Both the position numbers and the translations under genes were made by a program. From contig CM040085.1 of assembly GCA_022496805.1 (NCBI GenBank), forward strand, positions 34,129,811-34,193,810: a stretch of 64,000 nucleotides of DNA, given 5' to 3'. Below, piece by piece: positions 12,469 to 23,323 of this stretch. The stretch is from Pohlia nutans. Lineage: Eukaryota; Streptophyta; Bryopsida; Bryales; Mniaceae. The notes beneath the pieces were generated by a model, which had not been told where the DNA came from, did no database searches, and worked only from the letters and a program-made list of their open reading frames with translations. Each line of letters starts with the position of its first letter. Position 1 is the first letter of the stretch.

Positions 12469-12846
12469 TCATGTATTTTTTACAGTGCCATGTCCAGGGA
12501 CCGACGTGGTGTGGCGAAACTGAACCCTAGCTGGCGGACTGGCTATTTTTGTGACTAGGGAAATTGATCTATGTGGCTCCGTCTCGCCGGCCTTGTAAGT
12601 TATTCCATTCTCTACAGGAGGGGGCATGTAAGAGTACGGTGATCTACTCAACGTGGAATTTGAAATATACGGTAATGATTTAGACCGTAATTTAGCAGGT
12701 TGAGAGACAAAGCCACCCAAAATGAAGGGACGACGGAATAAACCTTCACAAATAACTGAGGAGCCGTCATGGGAAGCTCCTAAGAGATCCAGGCTTTGCA
12801 TTGGCAGCCCTGGTTTAGGGATACAGTGAATTCTTTTACTTTTTAA
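12469..12846 (-). other. Unrecognised ORF, coding-like, possibly a gene fragment
   Basis: The minus strand stays open for about 126 codons here, ending at 12,469, with balanced Ser/Pro/Arg-rich composition (for example GLPMQSLDLLGASHDGSS and SPPARVQFRHTTSVPGH). The upstream part of the open frame is inserted LINE tail (12,847-12,914), so the original start is lost. I recognise no domain. It lies about 0.75 kb upstream of the MYB start on the same strand. It could be an old gene fragment or chance. Confidence 0.25.
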
Positions 12847-12914
12847 ATTTTTTTGACACATAGAAAGAGAACCCTTTACTGCACAGAGAGAAAGAGGAGG
12901 ATACAGTGGAATTG
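12847..12914 (-). mobile_element. Short LINE-type 3' tail insertion
   Basis: On the minus strand it reads TCTTTCTCTCTGTGCAGTAA, then a CTATGTGTCAAAAAAA-type end. The same 3' tail ends the LINE at 53,722-54,083. Imperfect target duplications ATTCCACTGTATCC and ATTCACTGTATCC flank it, so it is an extremely 5'-truncated retroposon. Confidence 0.65.
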
Positions 12915-13126
12915 AAACCATCATGAGTTCAACAATGAACAATCCACTAATGTTCTCGTGTGAAGCAAGGCATATTACTTTCCATCCACGTACTTTTTCC
13001 CCCTCTTTCTCACCCCTATTTTAACCCCCCGAGTTGTTTGCTCCGGTGCATGAAAGACAAACACCCCCTGTTGATTCTGCTTAAAGATTGTTTGATCACA
13101 TTAAATCTATTGATTGATGTGATTAC

Positions 13127-13872
13127 TTAAACCCCAAAGGACTCTGCTCCATTTTTAGGTGGGTGTACTTATGACGGGTGCGCTTTTCAATGTGTGTACG
13201 TTTCTACGTGCATTAGTGTAAATGGCTTCGCTATTGGGAATTATACGGAGCCTATTTAAGCACTAAATAGTGGAAAGTTTACATTGTGGAACCTACCGCA
13301 CATGGAAAGTAATTGCTATCATGTGTACTTAGAGCATCGCCATCTAAATTGCAAAACTTCTTCACGTCAAAATTTCATTCCGGGGGTTGGTTCATTGCTT
13401 TGAATATCCCACCCGTGCAATTCGCTATATTAACTTTCAACCACGTCGCTTGTCTCCTAGTGTGTAAAAGAAAAAAGAGTCTTGATCATTTATTATCCTA
13501 CATGCTAATTATAAAAGAAAAAGTAGTATTTGCCAAAGTTGCAACACTCCAATAAAAATTGGCTCTTTGTTGGGGCTAAGAGAATTTTATGGCGGATCCA
13601 AACATTAATTGCTCACTTTTCATTTAGCGTTTGTCGTTCTCCAATGTTTTGGAGTACAAGTTATGTTTTCATGTATGTATTCTCCTTGTGCCCATCAAAC
13701 CCTTAGAACTTTCACTCTGAAAACAATCAACAAATTGTACGTTGAAAGAAGAAGATTATGTTTGAACAATTTTATATTGTGTTAGTATTCATCATGTCAC
13801 TCAATTCTTGTAAATAAAGTAAAAAGAAAAAAACATATTATCCCAAATGTAAAGTAGTCCTTCAAGGATTAA
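13127..13872. repeat. Probable decayed TTAA-flanked element
   Basis: Left TTAA-ACCCCAAAGGACT and right AGTCCTTCAAGGA-TTAA are imperfectly inverted. The right TTAA is shared with the next element. The interior (13.3-13.5 kb) resembles the inverted-repeat family near 30.2 and 31.1 kb, including a 'cacactag' block. Boundaries are moderately supported. Confidence 0.4.
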
Positions 13873-14280
13873 CCCTTAAACGTCAAAAAGTCCCACGGAC
13901 TTGTTTATGAGATAATAATGGAGAAAAAAAGTGGATTTTCTCAACCAAAATTGAAACGGATTGGTGCTTTGGAAAGGTGATGAAAATTTTGAGACCAAAT
14001 TTAGCAAATACACTAAATTAGACAATTGTGGAACAATCAACAATCAAATGAAAGGATCAAGAGAAGGAGGGAGCTATGATTGGCTAGCAACTGTGGAAAG
14101 AAACAAAGCATTTTTTTAAAAGAGAAAAAATGTTGGCCAATAGCGCTTACTGGCCAACGCCAACAGCAGGTTGGCGTTCTTTTCTTTTCTTTTCTTTTTC
14201 TAGCAGTATCAACTACTGTAAACTTTTGGAAATGCTCTTCGGACTGCCCTCCAAGGACCCTCTTGACGTTTAAGGGTTAA
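13869..14280. repeat. TTAA-flanked non-autonomous element, 412 bp
   Basis: TTAACCCTTAAACGTCAA at the left is perfectly inverted as TTGACGTTTAAGGGTTAA at the right, 18 bp including the TTAA. Non-coding. It abuts the preceding element at a shared TTAA. Confidence 0.85.
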
Positions 14281-14316
14281 AGATTATATTCAACCCTTTC
14301 TAATTACATTGCCGTA

Positions 14317-14837
14317 GGGCCGATTTACACCTAGAGGCCAAGCCAATTCTCCTTGAGGCCGATTGCATGAAATTTCAGCCCCTTTAGGACTTGAGGCCGG
14401 CCTCAAATACCCATTATAATAAGATTATAACGGGGGCCAATTCTCCCATATGTAAAGGCCTTGGGGCTAAAAAGCCAAGCCGATTCAATAAATATAGCAG
14501 ATTTTAGCCCCTCTCTCTCTCTCTCTTCAAAAGACCCGTTTAGATTTCCACATAATCCAACAAATTTAGTTCGTTGAAGAAAATCATCTTTTATATAAAA
14601 AAAAGGTTTTTTTACTGAAATTTGACATTGGCCCTCCATTATTGGTGCACCCAATTCAACGAGCTCGGGCCATGTCATACTATGCGTTTTTTAAGTAAAA
14701 AATTCACATCACCAAATCGGCCCAGGCTCTAAGTATAAAGGGGTTGGAGTCGATTTCAGCCTTTTGACCAATCACAAGTGAGGATTTCAAGCCTCTTACA
14801 CAATGAATTGGCCCGGCCTCTCGATGTAAAGCGGCCC
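14317..14837. repeat. Tourist-like element, 521 bp
   Basis: GGGCCGATTTACACCTAGAG at the left is inverted at the right as CTCTCGATGTAAAGCGGCCC. The bordering trinucleotides GTA and TTA are an imperfect TNA-type duplication. The end layout (GGGCC, then TTTACA and AGAGGC) matches the smaller MITEs at 31,795 and 54,549. Internal repeats of 'aggccg' type occur. A minus-strand ORF inside looks like chance. Confidence 0.6.
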
Positions 14838-14840
14838 TTA

Positions 14841-16515
14841 GTAGCTTGCTTAGTAGACAAATGGACTCTAACATATGTTCACAACTTCACATTTACAAAA
14901 AATTGTCCAATTGGATTTGTATACAACACTAGAGATTCTCATAATATACATGGAATGTACAATTACAAAGTGTGCAATTAGACAGGGTTGGATATACAAA
15001 TACATACTCATAAAACTTTGGTGTATACCAAAAACTAATAAATTCAAAACAGTTACTAGAGAACAATTGTAAATAGAAAAATTCATATACTAATATTTCG
15101 GAGGATACAAACTTCAAATTAAAATAAGATCATGTTTTTTAAATATGAATTTTTTGATAATGACTATTCAACTTAGCATTTATCTTCGATACATTGCAGC
15201 ACAAATACAATAACTCAAATTTCAATGTATAAATTATTTATGACAATTAATGAAGTGGTATCCCTTTGATTCCATCATCAGTCTTTAATTGGTACTCGAA
15301 CTAATATAATATGCATTTTATTGTATTTTATAAATTGTGGAAGAATTCGTGTATCACCTTTTTTTTTAACAAATTTGATGAAAATGGATCTTAGACTATA
15401 CATAACAACATGCCCATAAACATTAAGTAATTGTGGCTTGTAGACACTAGTATCAACAATTTTTAAAATAATTTTCAAATCTAGTTCCAAAATTGAAACA
15501 ATGAGTACTATCATTTGGAATAGCTTTTAATTCATGCTCAAAAAGATCAACTTATGAAACTCAAAATACCTCTTTATTGTCCAACTATTATAATTTTAAA
15601 GTTTTAAAACCATGCATTTGTTGTAACTAAAGTAGATCGCCTTTAAACCACTCATTTAAGTTGTTGTATTTGATTTTTAAATTAAATCAACCCAAGACTA
15701 AATTTTTGGAATTAAAAAAAAATCCAAACAAAATGTAAGTTACATAATTTTATTTTTATGACAGTCACCAATTTTTAACTTCCTACGTCTCCTTAAAATT
15801 TCAATTTTATTAAAATTTTGATAAGAAATGTGACTACAGTAAGGTTCTCAATATATCTATGATCCAAAAAGTGAATAATCAAACCCCCACTTGTGACATA
15901 TAGGTGGTGTTTTTTCTAACACAAAAAAGTACCATGAATTACATCTTAGAGCCCACACCCCCCCTCCCCCCAGTTTTTTTGACTAGCTCTTGTTTTCTTG
16001 ACTAGCTCTTGTAGCAAGCTCAATTCCTCATTGGCGTGGGGTAATTTTGATGATTGGCACCGTTGAAATTAAAGAAGACTTACGTAGTTTTTTTATGAAA
16101 AAAGGATCAACAAAATCGCACAATATTTGAGAAAATGCCACCGTTGAGAAGATTGATGGAACTTGTTCGGGGTATTTTGTACACATGATGAAATCGGATT
16201 GTTCAAAAGTGCTCCAAAAATTCTGAAATTTTTACTGTGAGTAGAGATCATCATTTTAAACATGTGATAAAAATTTCAAGTAATTTGGAGGTGTGAGGAG
16301 GAAGATATGAGGGTCTGACGTGACACCTAAATACCCTCCATACAACTCAAAAAAATCACCAAAAATCGCTCACTTGATGAATGTTCGATCAAGAAGTACC
16401 TACAGATTCAGCTCTCAAAAAGAGCTCGGGTCTCCTTGTTGCTCATCCTACAATTCAAAACCCAAGAACCCAAATTTTCTCACTTTCTAGTTCCAGAAGC
16501 CACGTGGAGGCCTTA
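14841..16515. other. AT-rich intergenic DNA
   Basis: No gene or bounded element was recognised. It has a C-rich patch near 15,958-15,971 and a short tandem TTGACTAGCTCTTGT-like duplication at about 15,978-16,014. Confidence 0.5.
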
Positions 16516-16533
16516 CGGTCCTTTAGGGGTTAA
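16516..16533. repeat. Isolated right end of a TTAA element
   Basis: CGGTCCTTTAGGGGTTAA matches the right ends of the elements at 40,970 and 46,185. I could not find the matching left end. Confidence 0.45.
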
Positions 16534-16897
16534 ATGGCAAAACAAAAGGGCACATGACCACTCAGTTGGCCACAACTAACTTGGCAGTGGAGACGGGTAC
16601 AATAGTGGATCATTGTGTCTGCACTGCAGGCACTTTCTCACCAGATAGGACAAGGGCAAAGGCCCAAGTTCCCAGCAAAAGAAAATTTAAGCCCCCCTCC
16701 CCTCACCTTTGTTTGAGCCAGCAGGGGCCGGGGGACATGATGAGAAACAAGTGCAGGTTGTTTAGGGCCCGGGCCTCGGTCATGCTTTATAAATGTACAC
16801 ACCCGGCCATCACACGAACCAATCGAACTGGGATATATCTTATGTGGTTCTGTGGCCTCGATCTTCAGCGGTCTGTCAAGAAATAGTCTTTTTTGTA

Positions 16898-18506
16898 CAG
16901 TACCTCACAAAACTGTTCCAATGATTGGAACTTCTAGATTCAAAAGTATGTGTAAGATAAATGGATGTCCAAACTTTCAAGTAGTAGTTTGAGGCATATA
17001 TTACATCCAATCCAGTACACATTTGTAAAAAAAATCTAACTAAATCAAATATCATTGAAGGAAAAATGAAAGTTAAAAACTAGTATATACATTGGTACAG
17101 TTTTGTGAGTGCTCTAAGTAAACTAGCTAATACTTTGTCCATCTTCCTTTTGAAGCTATTACAGCTTCAATCCTTTTGGGCATACTTTCTATAAGTCTTC
17201 TACAATCATGTGCAGTAATAGAAGAGAAGACTTGTACTACACGTTCCCATAATTCTATCATTCCTTTTGGAGGTGAATCATATTGATTCAATCTCCTTTT
17301 GAGGATGGCCCATAGATGTTCTATTGGATTTAAATCAGGGGATTGGGCAGGCCACGTTAGAAGACTAAAACTTTGCCTTGAAAACCATTCTTGCATCATT
17401 TTTGTGGTGTGAACGGAAGCATTATCTTGCTGAAAAATGACTTGTGTAGCATCTAATCCATATTTTCTAATTGTACCATCTATTGTCTGCTCTAAAATCT
17501 GACGATATCCATGTTGATTGAGGCGGCCTTCAACTTTGTACACTAGTCCTGGCCCATAAATGGTCATACTACCCCAAATCATGATTCCACCACCACCATG
17601 CTTTACTGTCTCTGTAACAGTGCGTGTTGACAACTCATGTGGATCACGACTCCAACACCAAGAGATTCCATCAGAGCAGAATAAGTTGATTTTAGACTCA
17701 TCAGAGAAAATGACACGACTCCAATCATCTATAGTCCAATCTAGATGGGCTCTTGCAAAGTCTAAACGTGCTTTGATATTCTTGACTGAAAGACGTGGTT
17801 TTTTCTGCTTCACTTGTGATTGTAAACCACCTCTACGTAAAACACGTCTCACTGTTTCAACACACACTTGCATCCCAAATGCCTCTTGCACATTTTTTGT
17901 AGCCTCTACTGCAGTACTAAGCTTACCTCTAGTCATATTCAATACACAAGACCGTTCCATTGCAGGAGTCATCTTTCTTGGTCTACCTCCATGTGATGAT
18001 TCTACATTGAAAACACACTTTTGTCGGAGCCTCTGCACAGTTCCAACACCCACATGCAAACTCCTTGACACTTCTCTTATAGTGCACCCTCTTTGCAACA
18101 TAGAAAGAACGTCTGACTTTTTTTGAGAAGATAATGCAGACACCATCTTTTCTACTTGGAAGCAAGAACAACAAAGTACAAAAAACTGTAGGAAAATGGT
18201 CTATACACACACTGGAACAAAGTTCTACAACAAAGAGTTGAAGGTCCATCAAGATTGACAAGCTTTTGTAAACATTTAGTTTTGGAAGAGTGCACTCACA
18301 AAACTGTTCCAGTGAATCAGATGGCTTTGAACCCTACAATTGTCACGTATAGATAGTCATGCATGTCATTGGTTTTTACATGTGGCTTCCTAACGTAGAT
18401 TAGAAGCTTATTGCAATGCCACATGGGCATTTGCAATTGCCATGTAGCATCCACAGTCAACCAAAAGAAGATATTTACAGCATTGGAACAGTTTTGTGAG
18501 GTACTG
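16898..18506 (-). mobile_element. Complete Tc1-like transposon, 1,609 bp
   Basis: Perfect 26-bp terminal inverted repeats start CAGTACCTCACAAAACTG and are flanked by TA on both sides (16,896-16,897 and 18,507-18,508). Each end also carries an inner, oppositely oriented copy of the core: near 17,091-17,112 (ACAGTTTTGTGAG) and near 18,295-18,314 (CTCACAAAACTGTTCC). One intact transposase gene fills the middle on the minus strand. Intact ORF, perfect termini and TA duplication suggest a recent insertion that might still be mobile. Confidence 0.95.
17127..18146 (-). CDS. Tc1-like DD34E transposase, intact
   Basis: Cut-and-paste transposase, 339 aa, the usual length for Tc1 proteins. A helix-turn-helix DNA-binding region occupies about residues 5-43 (TIREVSRSLHVGVGTVQRLR), followed by a GRPRK AT-hook-like linker at 54-58 and a second helix-turn-helix region to about residue 108. 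The catalytic triad is Asp149 (IFSDESK), Asp241 (FQQDNASVHT) and Glu276 (SPDLNPIEHLW), with 34 residues between the second Asp and the Glu, hence DD34E. The glycine-rich KHGGGGIMIWG segment at 182-192 is typical. It lies alone between the terminal repeats of its element. No frameshift or internal stop. Tc1-type DD34E proteins are mainly known from animals and fungi; plant mariner-like transposases are usually DD39D. Confidence 0.95.
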   Translation of the reverse strand: MVSALSSQKKSDVLSMLQRGCTIREVSRSLHVGVGTVQRLRQKCVFNVESSHGGRPRKMTPAMERSCVLNMTRGKLSTAVEATKNVQEAFGMQVCVETVRRVLRRGGLQSQVKQKKPRLSVKNIKARLDFARAHLDWTIDDWSRVIFSDESKINLFCSDGISWCWSRDPHELSTRTVTETVKHGGGGIMIWGSMTIYGPGLVYKVEGRLNQHGYRQILEQTIDGTIRKYGLDATQVIFQQDNASVHTTKMMQEWFSRQSFSLLTWPAQSPDLNPIEHLWAILKRRLNQYDSPPKGMIELWERVVQVFSSITAHDCRRLIESMPKRIEAVIASKGRWTKY

Positions 18507-18552
18507 TATCATTGCATGGGGACTGAAACCTCCCATAGCATGCACTGTCTCT

Positions 18553-18868
18553 TGGCCCATTCACATCAGTCACCCAACGGGAGTGCGGTTGAGAATTTGC
18601 GTTCGTCAAGTAATTTTTTGGTTGTAAGTTTACACTGTAAAGCTCTTGTAAATTTTATTTTTTTAACATGACGCATGCAAGAAGCTGCTCCAACGCATTT
18701 TGGGTGCCGCAAGAAAGTTGCATCTCCACCAACGCACATGTGTTGGCCAAAAGCAAGAAGGGACAAGGCTCTGACACCGCAAGAAATTGTATATTATTTT
18801 CGAAATTTACCTTGCCGCATTCCAGGAATGCAACGCAAGTGCTGGAGCTTCTTGGTGTGAATGGGCCA
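18553..18868. repeat. Tourist-like MITE, TGGCCCATTCACAC family (H), copy 2
   Basis: TGGCCCATTCACATCAG at the left pairs with TTGGTGTGAATGGGCCA at the right. Interior blocks CTGCTCCAACGCATTTTGGG and ACCAACGCACATGTGTTGGC are shared with copies at 47.0 kb and 48-49.4 kb. No matching target duplication in this copy. Confidence 0.7.
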
Positions 18869-19121
18869 TATGCCTTGGCTCTACAGTAGATGGTGTGGAA
18901 TATTCGACACCCAACAATACTTCATCATGACTTAAATGGAGACTTGAGGTGATGAGTAGAATGCATGAAGAAAAGGCAGTGGGCATGAAGGCTACTGAAT
19001 GTTATGTAGTCTCCCTGCATGTGTTTTACCATAGGAAACACAAACCCATTTACTTGTATTATATTTTCTAGTTTTTCCTAACAAAGAAATATTTAGTTTG
19101 ATTTGTGGATTAGCATTGTCA

Positions 19122-19215
19122 ATTTATTTTTATTTTTGTTTTTGAAACAAATGAACAATTTCCATTGATAGAGGTAAAAACACATTGAACCAAGGGAACC
19201 AGTCCCCGGCAATTT
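19122..19215 (-). repeat. LINE-type 3' tail fragment
   Basis: On the minus strand it reads CAATGGAAATTGTTCATTTG followed by TTTCAAAAACAAAAATAAAA. This is the same kind of terminal layout as the LINE tails at 12.9, 45.4 and 54.0 kb. No target duplication identified. Confidence 0.4.
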
Positions 19216-19725
19216 TTTTTGGGATGTAGATTTCCTTAAACTTTTAGCTGCTCCTAAAGTACTATACTGATTTTTGCTAATAGTGCCACCTACACTAATT
19301 GATTTAAAAAGACTGTAATTTTTTTGCAACATGAATATTTTTACCAACTATGTCTACAAAGTTCCTCTTACATGTATAGTTTCAATATCTTTTTCTCTTG
19401 GTAAAAATATTCATGTTGTGTAAAAAGTTACAGTCTCAAGGAAATAGTTTAGTTTCCTAAATGATTGATGGATATTGAACAAAACATAGGTATAATATAA
19501 TGTATGACATTTTCAACATTTTGGAAGTTTGTATTTGAAGGGAAGATGTTAGGCTTTATAATTGGATATTTCTTTCATCATATAACTTTTGACCACTTTG
19601 GATTTGGATTAAAATATTATGGATGTGCTAGAAAATTTCACTCGTATGCAATCATAGAAAGTTTTCGTATCCAATTTACTCTTACTAATATTTATCGTTC
19701 ATCATTCAAAATATGGATGCTTGGT

Positions 19726-19739
19726 TCTTTAGGGGTTAA
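19726..19739. repeat. Isolated right end of a TTAA element
   Basis: GGTTCTTTAGGGGTTAA ends here, like other right termini. No matching left end was found upstream before the H-family MITE. Confidence 0.4.
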
Positions 19740-20077
19740 AACTCTTTCAAGATGTACTACAAGATTGAATATTCGATTGTTGTATTTGTTGAAAAAGTGT
19801 GCAAGATATAAAGGGTGAAAATCTAAACATGTTCCATTGTTCTACTCTCATGAAATAAGCTTTTGACTCTCATTGATTTGCACATTTTTCTCTCGTTAAT
19901 ATAAAACAATGCTCTATTTTACAATAATTTTGAGAGGATTTCAAAAATCCCAAGCTAATTTCTTCTATTTCTAAACAATTTGTACACTACGAGCATTTGA
20001 AAATTGCTTTGATCCAATATGAGATAAATGTAAAAAAATCAAAGTGATAAAGAATTATGGGACAAATGGAGTGCTAT

Positions 20078-20653
20078 TTATCCCCTAACTGCCTAAGCGT
20101 CCATTTTTTGGACGATGTACAAATTTCATCCGTAGATTCTCATCCGTCAAGCATTTTTTGCAGTGTGGAATTTTTACTGTAGATTCTATGGGAAGTTAGC
20201 TTCATGCACATGTGATCCGATTAGAGAGGGGATGATTTGTGAAATTTTTATGCCTCATTTCATGTTGTAGTGATTCACCCAAAATTTTGAAGATTTCAGT
20301 GTAAAAGTGCTCTAAGAAAAGTCAACTCATAAAATTAAGCAACCAAAAATCTCCAAAAATCACTACACTTAGAGTATTACATTTCAACCAATCACAAAGA
20401 ATTTTATCCGTAGATTGTCAATATCTTATTTGTAATTGAATTACAAAATAATTTTGAATTTCACGTTTCAAATTTTATACAAAATTATCGGTAATAGCAA
20501 TCATAGATCTAACCGTATGGATAGAATCTAAAATTCATAATGTACAACTTTTATTCGTATATCAAGTTCAGAATATCCGTCTAGGTTGCATTTTATAATG
20601 CATCTTTGCAAAACTGCCGAATTTGGAGAGGGCTCTAGGCATTTAGGGGTTAT
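20078..20653. repeat. TTAT-flanked element (family C), copy 1
   Basis: Starts TTAT-CCCCTAACTGCCTAAG and ends CTAGGCATTTAGGGG-TTAT. The termini are inverted but the flanking TTAT is a direct repeat, as expected for a real 4-bp target duplication. The interior matches 36,499-37,040, 37,756-37,912 and a fragment near 50.8 kb. No ORF. Confidence 0.8.
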
Positions 20654-21202
20654 ATAGTCACATTCTAAATTCTTTGTTATACATTTTTCAAATCAATTAA
20701 GTATAATAGTAATGCATTAACAATAAATGAAATATTCAAATGCTTGAAGAGGAGGGTGCAAACTGACTCCCAAATGCATTTCAAGCATAATTTTTGGTTT
20801 GGAATGCATTATCCAGTGTAAAGCCCGACAATACTACACTGAAATCACCATATACTCTGGCCCATGGTATTTTCGAGAGGCTCAACTATTAATTATTTTT
20901 TCAAAATACTGGTAAAATTCACGCAAATTTGATGTTTTTTTCAAATTGTATGAAAATTTGTTCAAATGGATTTTTTTTTTTTTACTATAGTATCATCACC
21001 ATAGATGGATTTTTGATAATGTCAGAAAAGCCTCGAAGAAGGGATGTATATGGAGATGGCTTTTTTTTCTTCTTTTTTTTCACACAAAGGGAGCAAAATT
21101 CCATTGCAAAGAAAAAAGCCACACATGAAATATATGGAGATGGTTTCACAAGAATTGAACCTATTAGGCTTGAGATGTTGTAGTTCAATTTATATTTTTA
21201 AT

Positions 21203-21320
21203 TTATTGTTGACACAAACAAAGGAGTACCCTTCATTGCACATAGAGACAAAATACAAGGCCATCCCTGCCAAGTCCAGCGAGGCCAACAGACACCTAGG
21301 ACATTCTAATGACACTAAAC
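21203..21320 (-). repeat. LINE 3' end fragment
   Basis: Minus-strand order: CTCGCTGGACTTGG, then GGCCTTGTATTTTGTC, then TGCAATGAAGGGTACTCC and TTTGTGTCAA. This corresponds block by block to the 3' untranslated end of the LINE at 53,722-54,083. Confidence 0.6.
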
Positions 21321-21326
21321 TTAGAG

Positions 21327-22087
21327 TGAGGGCGTTCGGCGATGGTACGGGTGAGTGAAAAAAGTAGTCCAAAGTGATGGATTTTTGAAAAAAATAGACT
21401 TTGGAAAATTCTAGTTAATTTTTCATAAATGATGGATGTATGAGATTTTGAAAGTTTAGGGGTATGAAGGATATCCGCACAATGGTATTTTTGGCTCAGT
21501 TTATTTTTGGACCAATGCCCCACTACGACCACATTAGATGAAAATACGATCTAGTGTTTCAATTAAATGTAGTGTAAAAAGGTTTGTGAATGATTAAATT
21601 TCATTAGTCAAATTTTTACATGGTCTCATGTGAATAAATGTTGAATAATAACAAACTTATATTCTAAAAATAGAATCCTTCCATTCCATGATATTTAATA
21701 AACCTTGAAAACCTAAGAATGAAAAACTATGCAAGATCATGAAACTCATATAAAGGTTTTGTTTCTTAAAACACATGTACATATGGTGATTTAGTGAAAC
21801 ATGAAATTTATATACCAAAAATAGTGTGGGAAGGGTAAAAATAAAAACCATTAAAATATCATTTTTTGCAGCAAACAAGTTTTTGACATTGCTATTACAA
21901 ATCAAATTTAATGTATCAAAGATGGAAAATTTTGAAAATAAATTTGATGAACATCATAATCAGATAAGAAGGAAATTTTAATTGAAAATATTTTCTAATT
22001 AAAGACATTTTTACCATTACATTCATTACTTTAGAAAGTAATACTTGATTTGAGGCCTTTCACTCACATGTACCATGAAAATGCTCA
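21327..22087. repeat. Inverted-repeat element (family D), copy 1
   Basis: The left end GGTACGGGTGAGTGAAA is inverted at the right as TTTCACTCACATGTACC. About 760 bp, non-coding. A second copy in inverse orientation lies at 37,046-37,750. Superfamily unknown, because no clear target duplication is visible. Confidence 0.6.
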
Positions 22088-22534
22088 CTAGCAAGGTTCC
22101 ACCTAGGTTGCAATTCAAAATGCTTTTGCTTTTGAACATTATAGTAAGAAAAGAATACATCTAGGAAATGGGATTTTAGGATCATTATAATTATGGAAAT
22201 AATAACCAAATTTTATTAGTAAAAAATTACATTAATTTGCCATGTTTTATTTCCATCGATAAATAAAAAGAAGAGGAAATCCAATCTTTCTTTGAGGTTG
22301 GTGTAAATTACAAATCCATGTGTTCATAACTACACTATGTTTCAAAAGGCAAACTCTATCCTATCCCTAAACCTATCTACTAAGTGCCAATAAAAATATC
22401 AACATGTTTGTAGATTTAGAAATCACTCTAAAATGGTCACTTTAAATGGGCACCTCCTCGCTTCACCTCTAAGCATCCATTGTGTATTTTTTGATGTTCA
22501 ACACATGTTCAAGATTTGAAAGGCCTACTTTGTG

Positions 22535-22571
<37 letters not shown>

Positions 22572-23044
22572 CTTGACAAGAATGTAGTTCATTTTTCAAA
22601 ATTAGTCTTGTATAATGTGTGTATTACAACTTTAGTCTATTGATTACATGTTTATAAAACTCAATCCAAAACCAATAAAAAAAAATTAAACACAAAATCA
22701 AATTAAATCCCCTACACTTTCATAGATAAACAAATTTTGGAACATAATTGCTATTAAAAAAAACTTTCAACATATATTACCTATACAATGACATGATTGG
22801 AAAGTAAAAAACAAGTTGAGAATTCTTTAGGAAGTTAAGGTAATCGATATAGAAATTTGTAAAATTGTAAAATAATCACGTATCCACTTTATTAAAGATA
22901 CCAAAAATACAAAATATTTATATTACTTATTATTTATTTGACAAAAATGAAAAGAAAGATATGAGCATTTTATTCATAGTTTATCTTTCTTCCTGAGTTG
23001 GGATTATTTTCCCTTATTTTTTTGGGTTTTCATTTTTTATTTAC
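22088..23044. other. AT-rich spacer with a 35-bp poly(A) tract
   Basis: A pure A run spans 22,535-22,569. No gene or bounded repeat was recognised around it. Confidence 0.5.
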
Positions 23045-23150
23045 ACTAGTAGAAAAGAGGTACTTGGACATCAATGAATAGTGTCATGAGGCCCTCATTC
23101 ATGAATAGTGTCAAAGGCATCAATGAATAGTGTCAGAGGCCTCATGTTGT
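23045..23150. repeat. CACTA-type end with AATAGTGTCA repeats
   Basis: CACTAGTAGAAAAGAGG marks a left end. It is followed by three copies of a block containing 'atgaatagtgtca'. The same interior motif occurs in the elements at 25,573 and 58,451. No right end seen. Confidence 0.45.
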
Positions 23151-23156
23151 TTCAAC

Positions 23157-23323
23157 ATTTTTTAGGAGATCTATGTGGATTTTCTTTTGTTCAAATTTAT
23201 TTTTTAATTTTTTACCAACACATACAATTTTCTTGAATGTAAAATTTGGTCCCATTTGTATTATATTTTTCACAATATGATCGCTTAAATTTGTCATTTT
23301 AAAATTGTGAATCTTTGGTGAAC
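23157..23323. repeat. Family S fragment
   Basis: The interior matches the MITE at 25,163-25,400 ('ctatgtggatt', 'aaaatttggtcccatt', 'ttttcacaatatgatc'), but both TTAA ends are missing. Confidence 0.6.
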
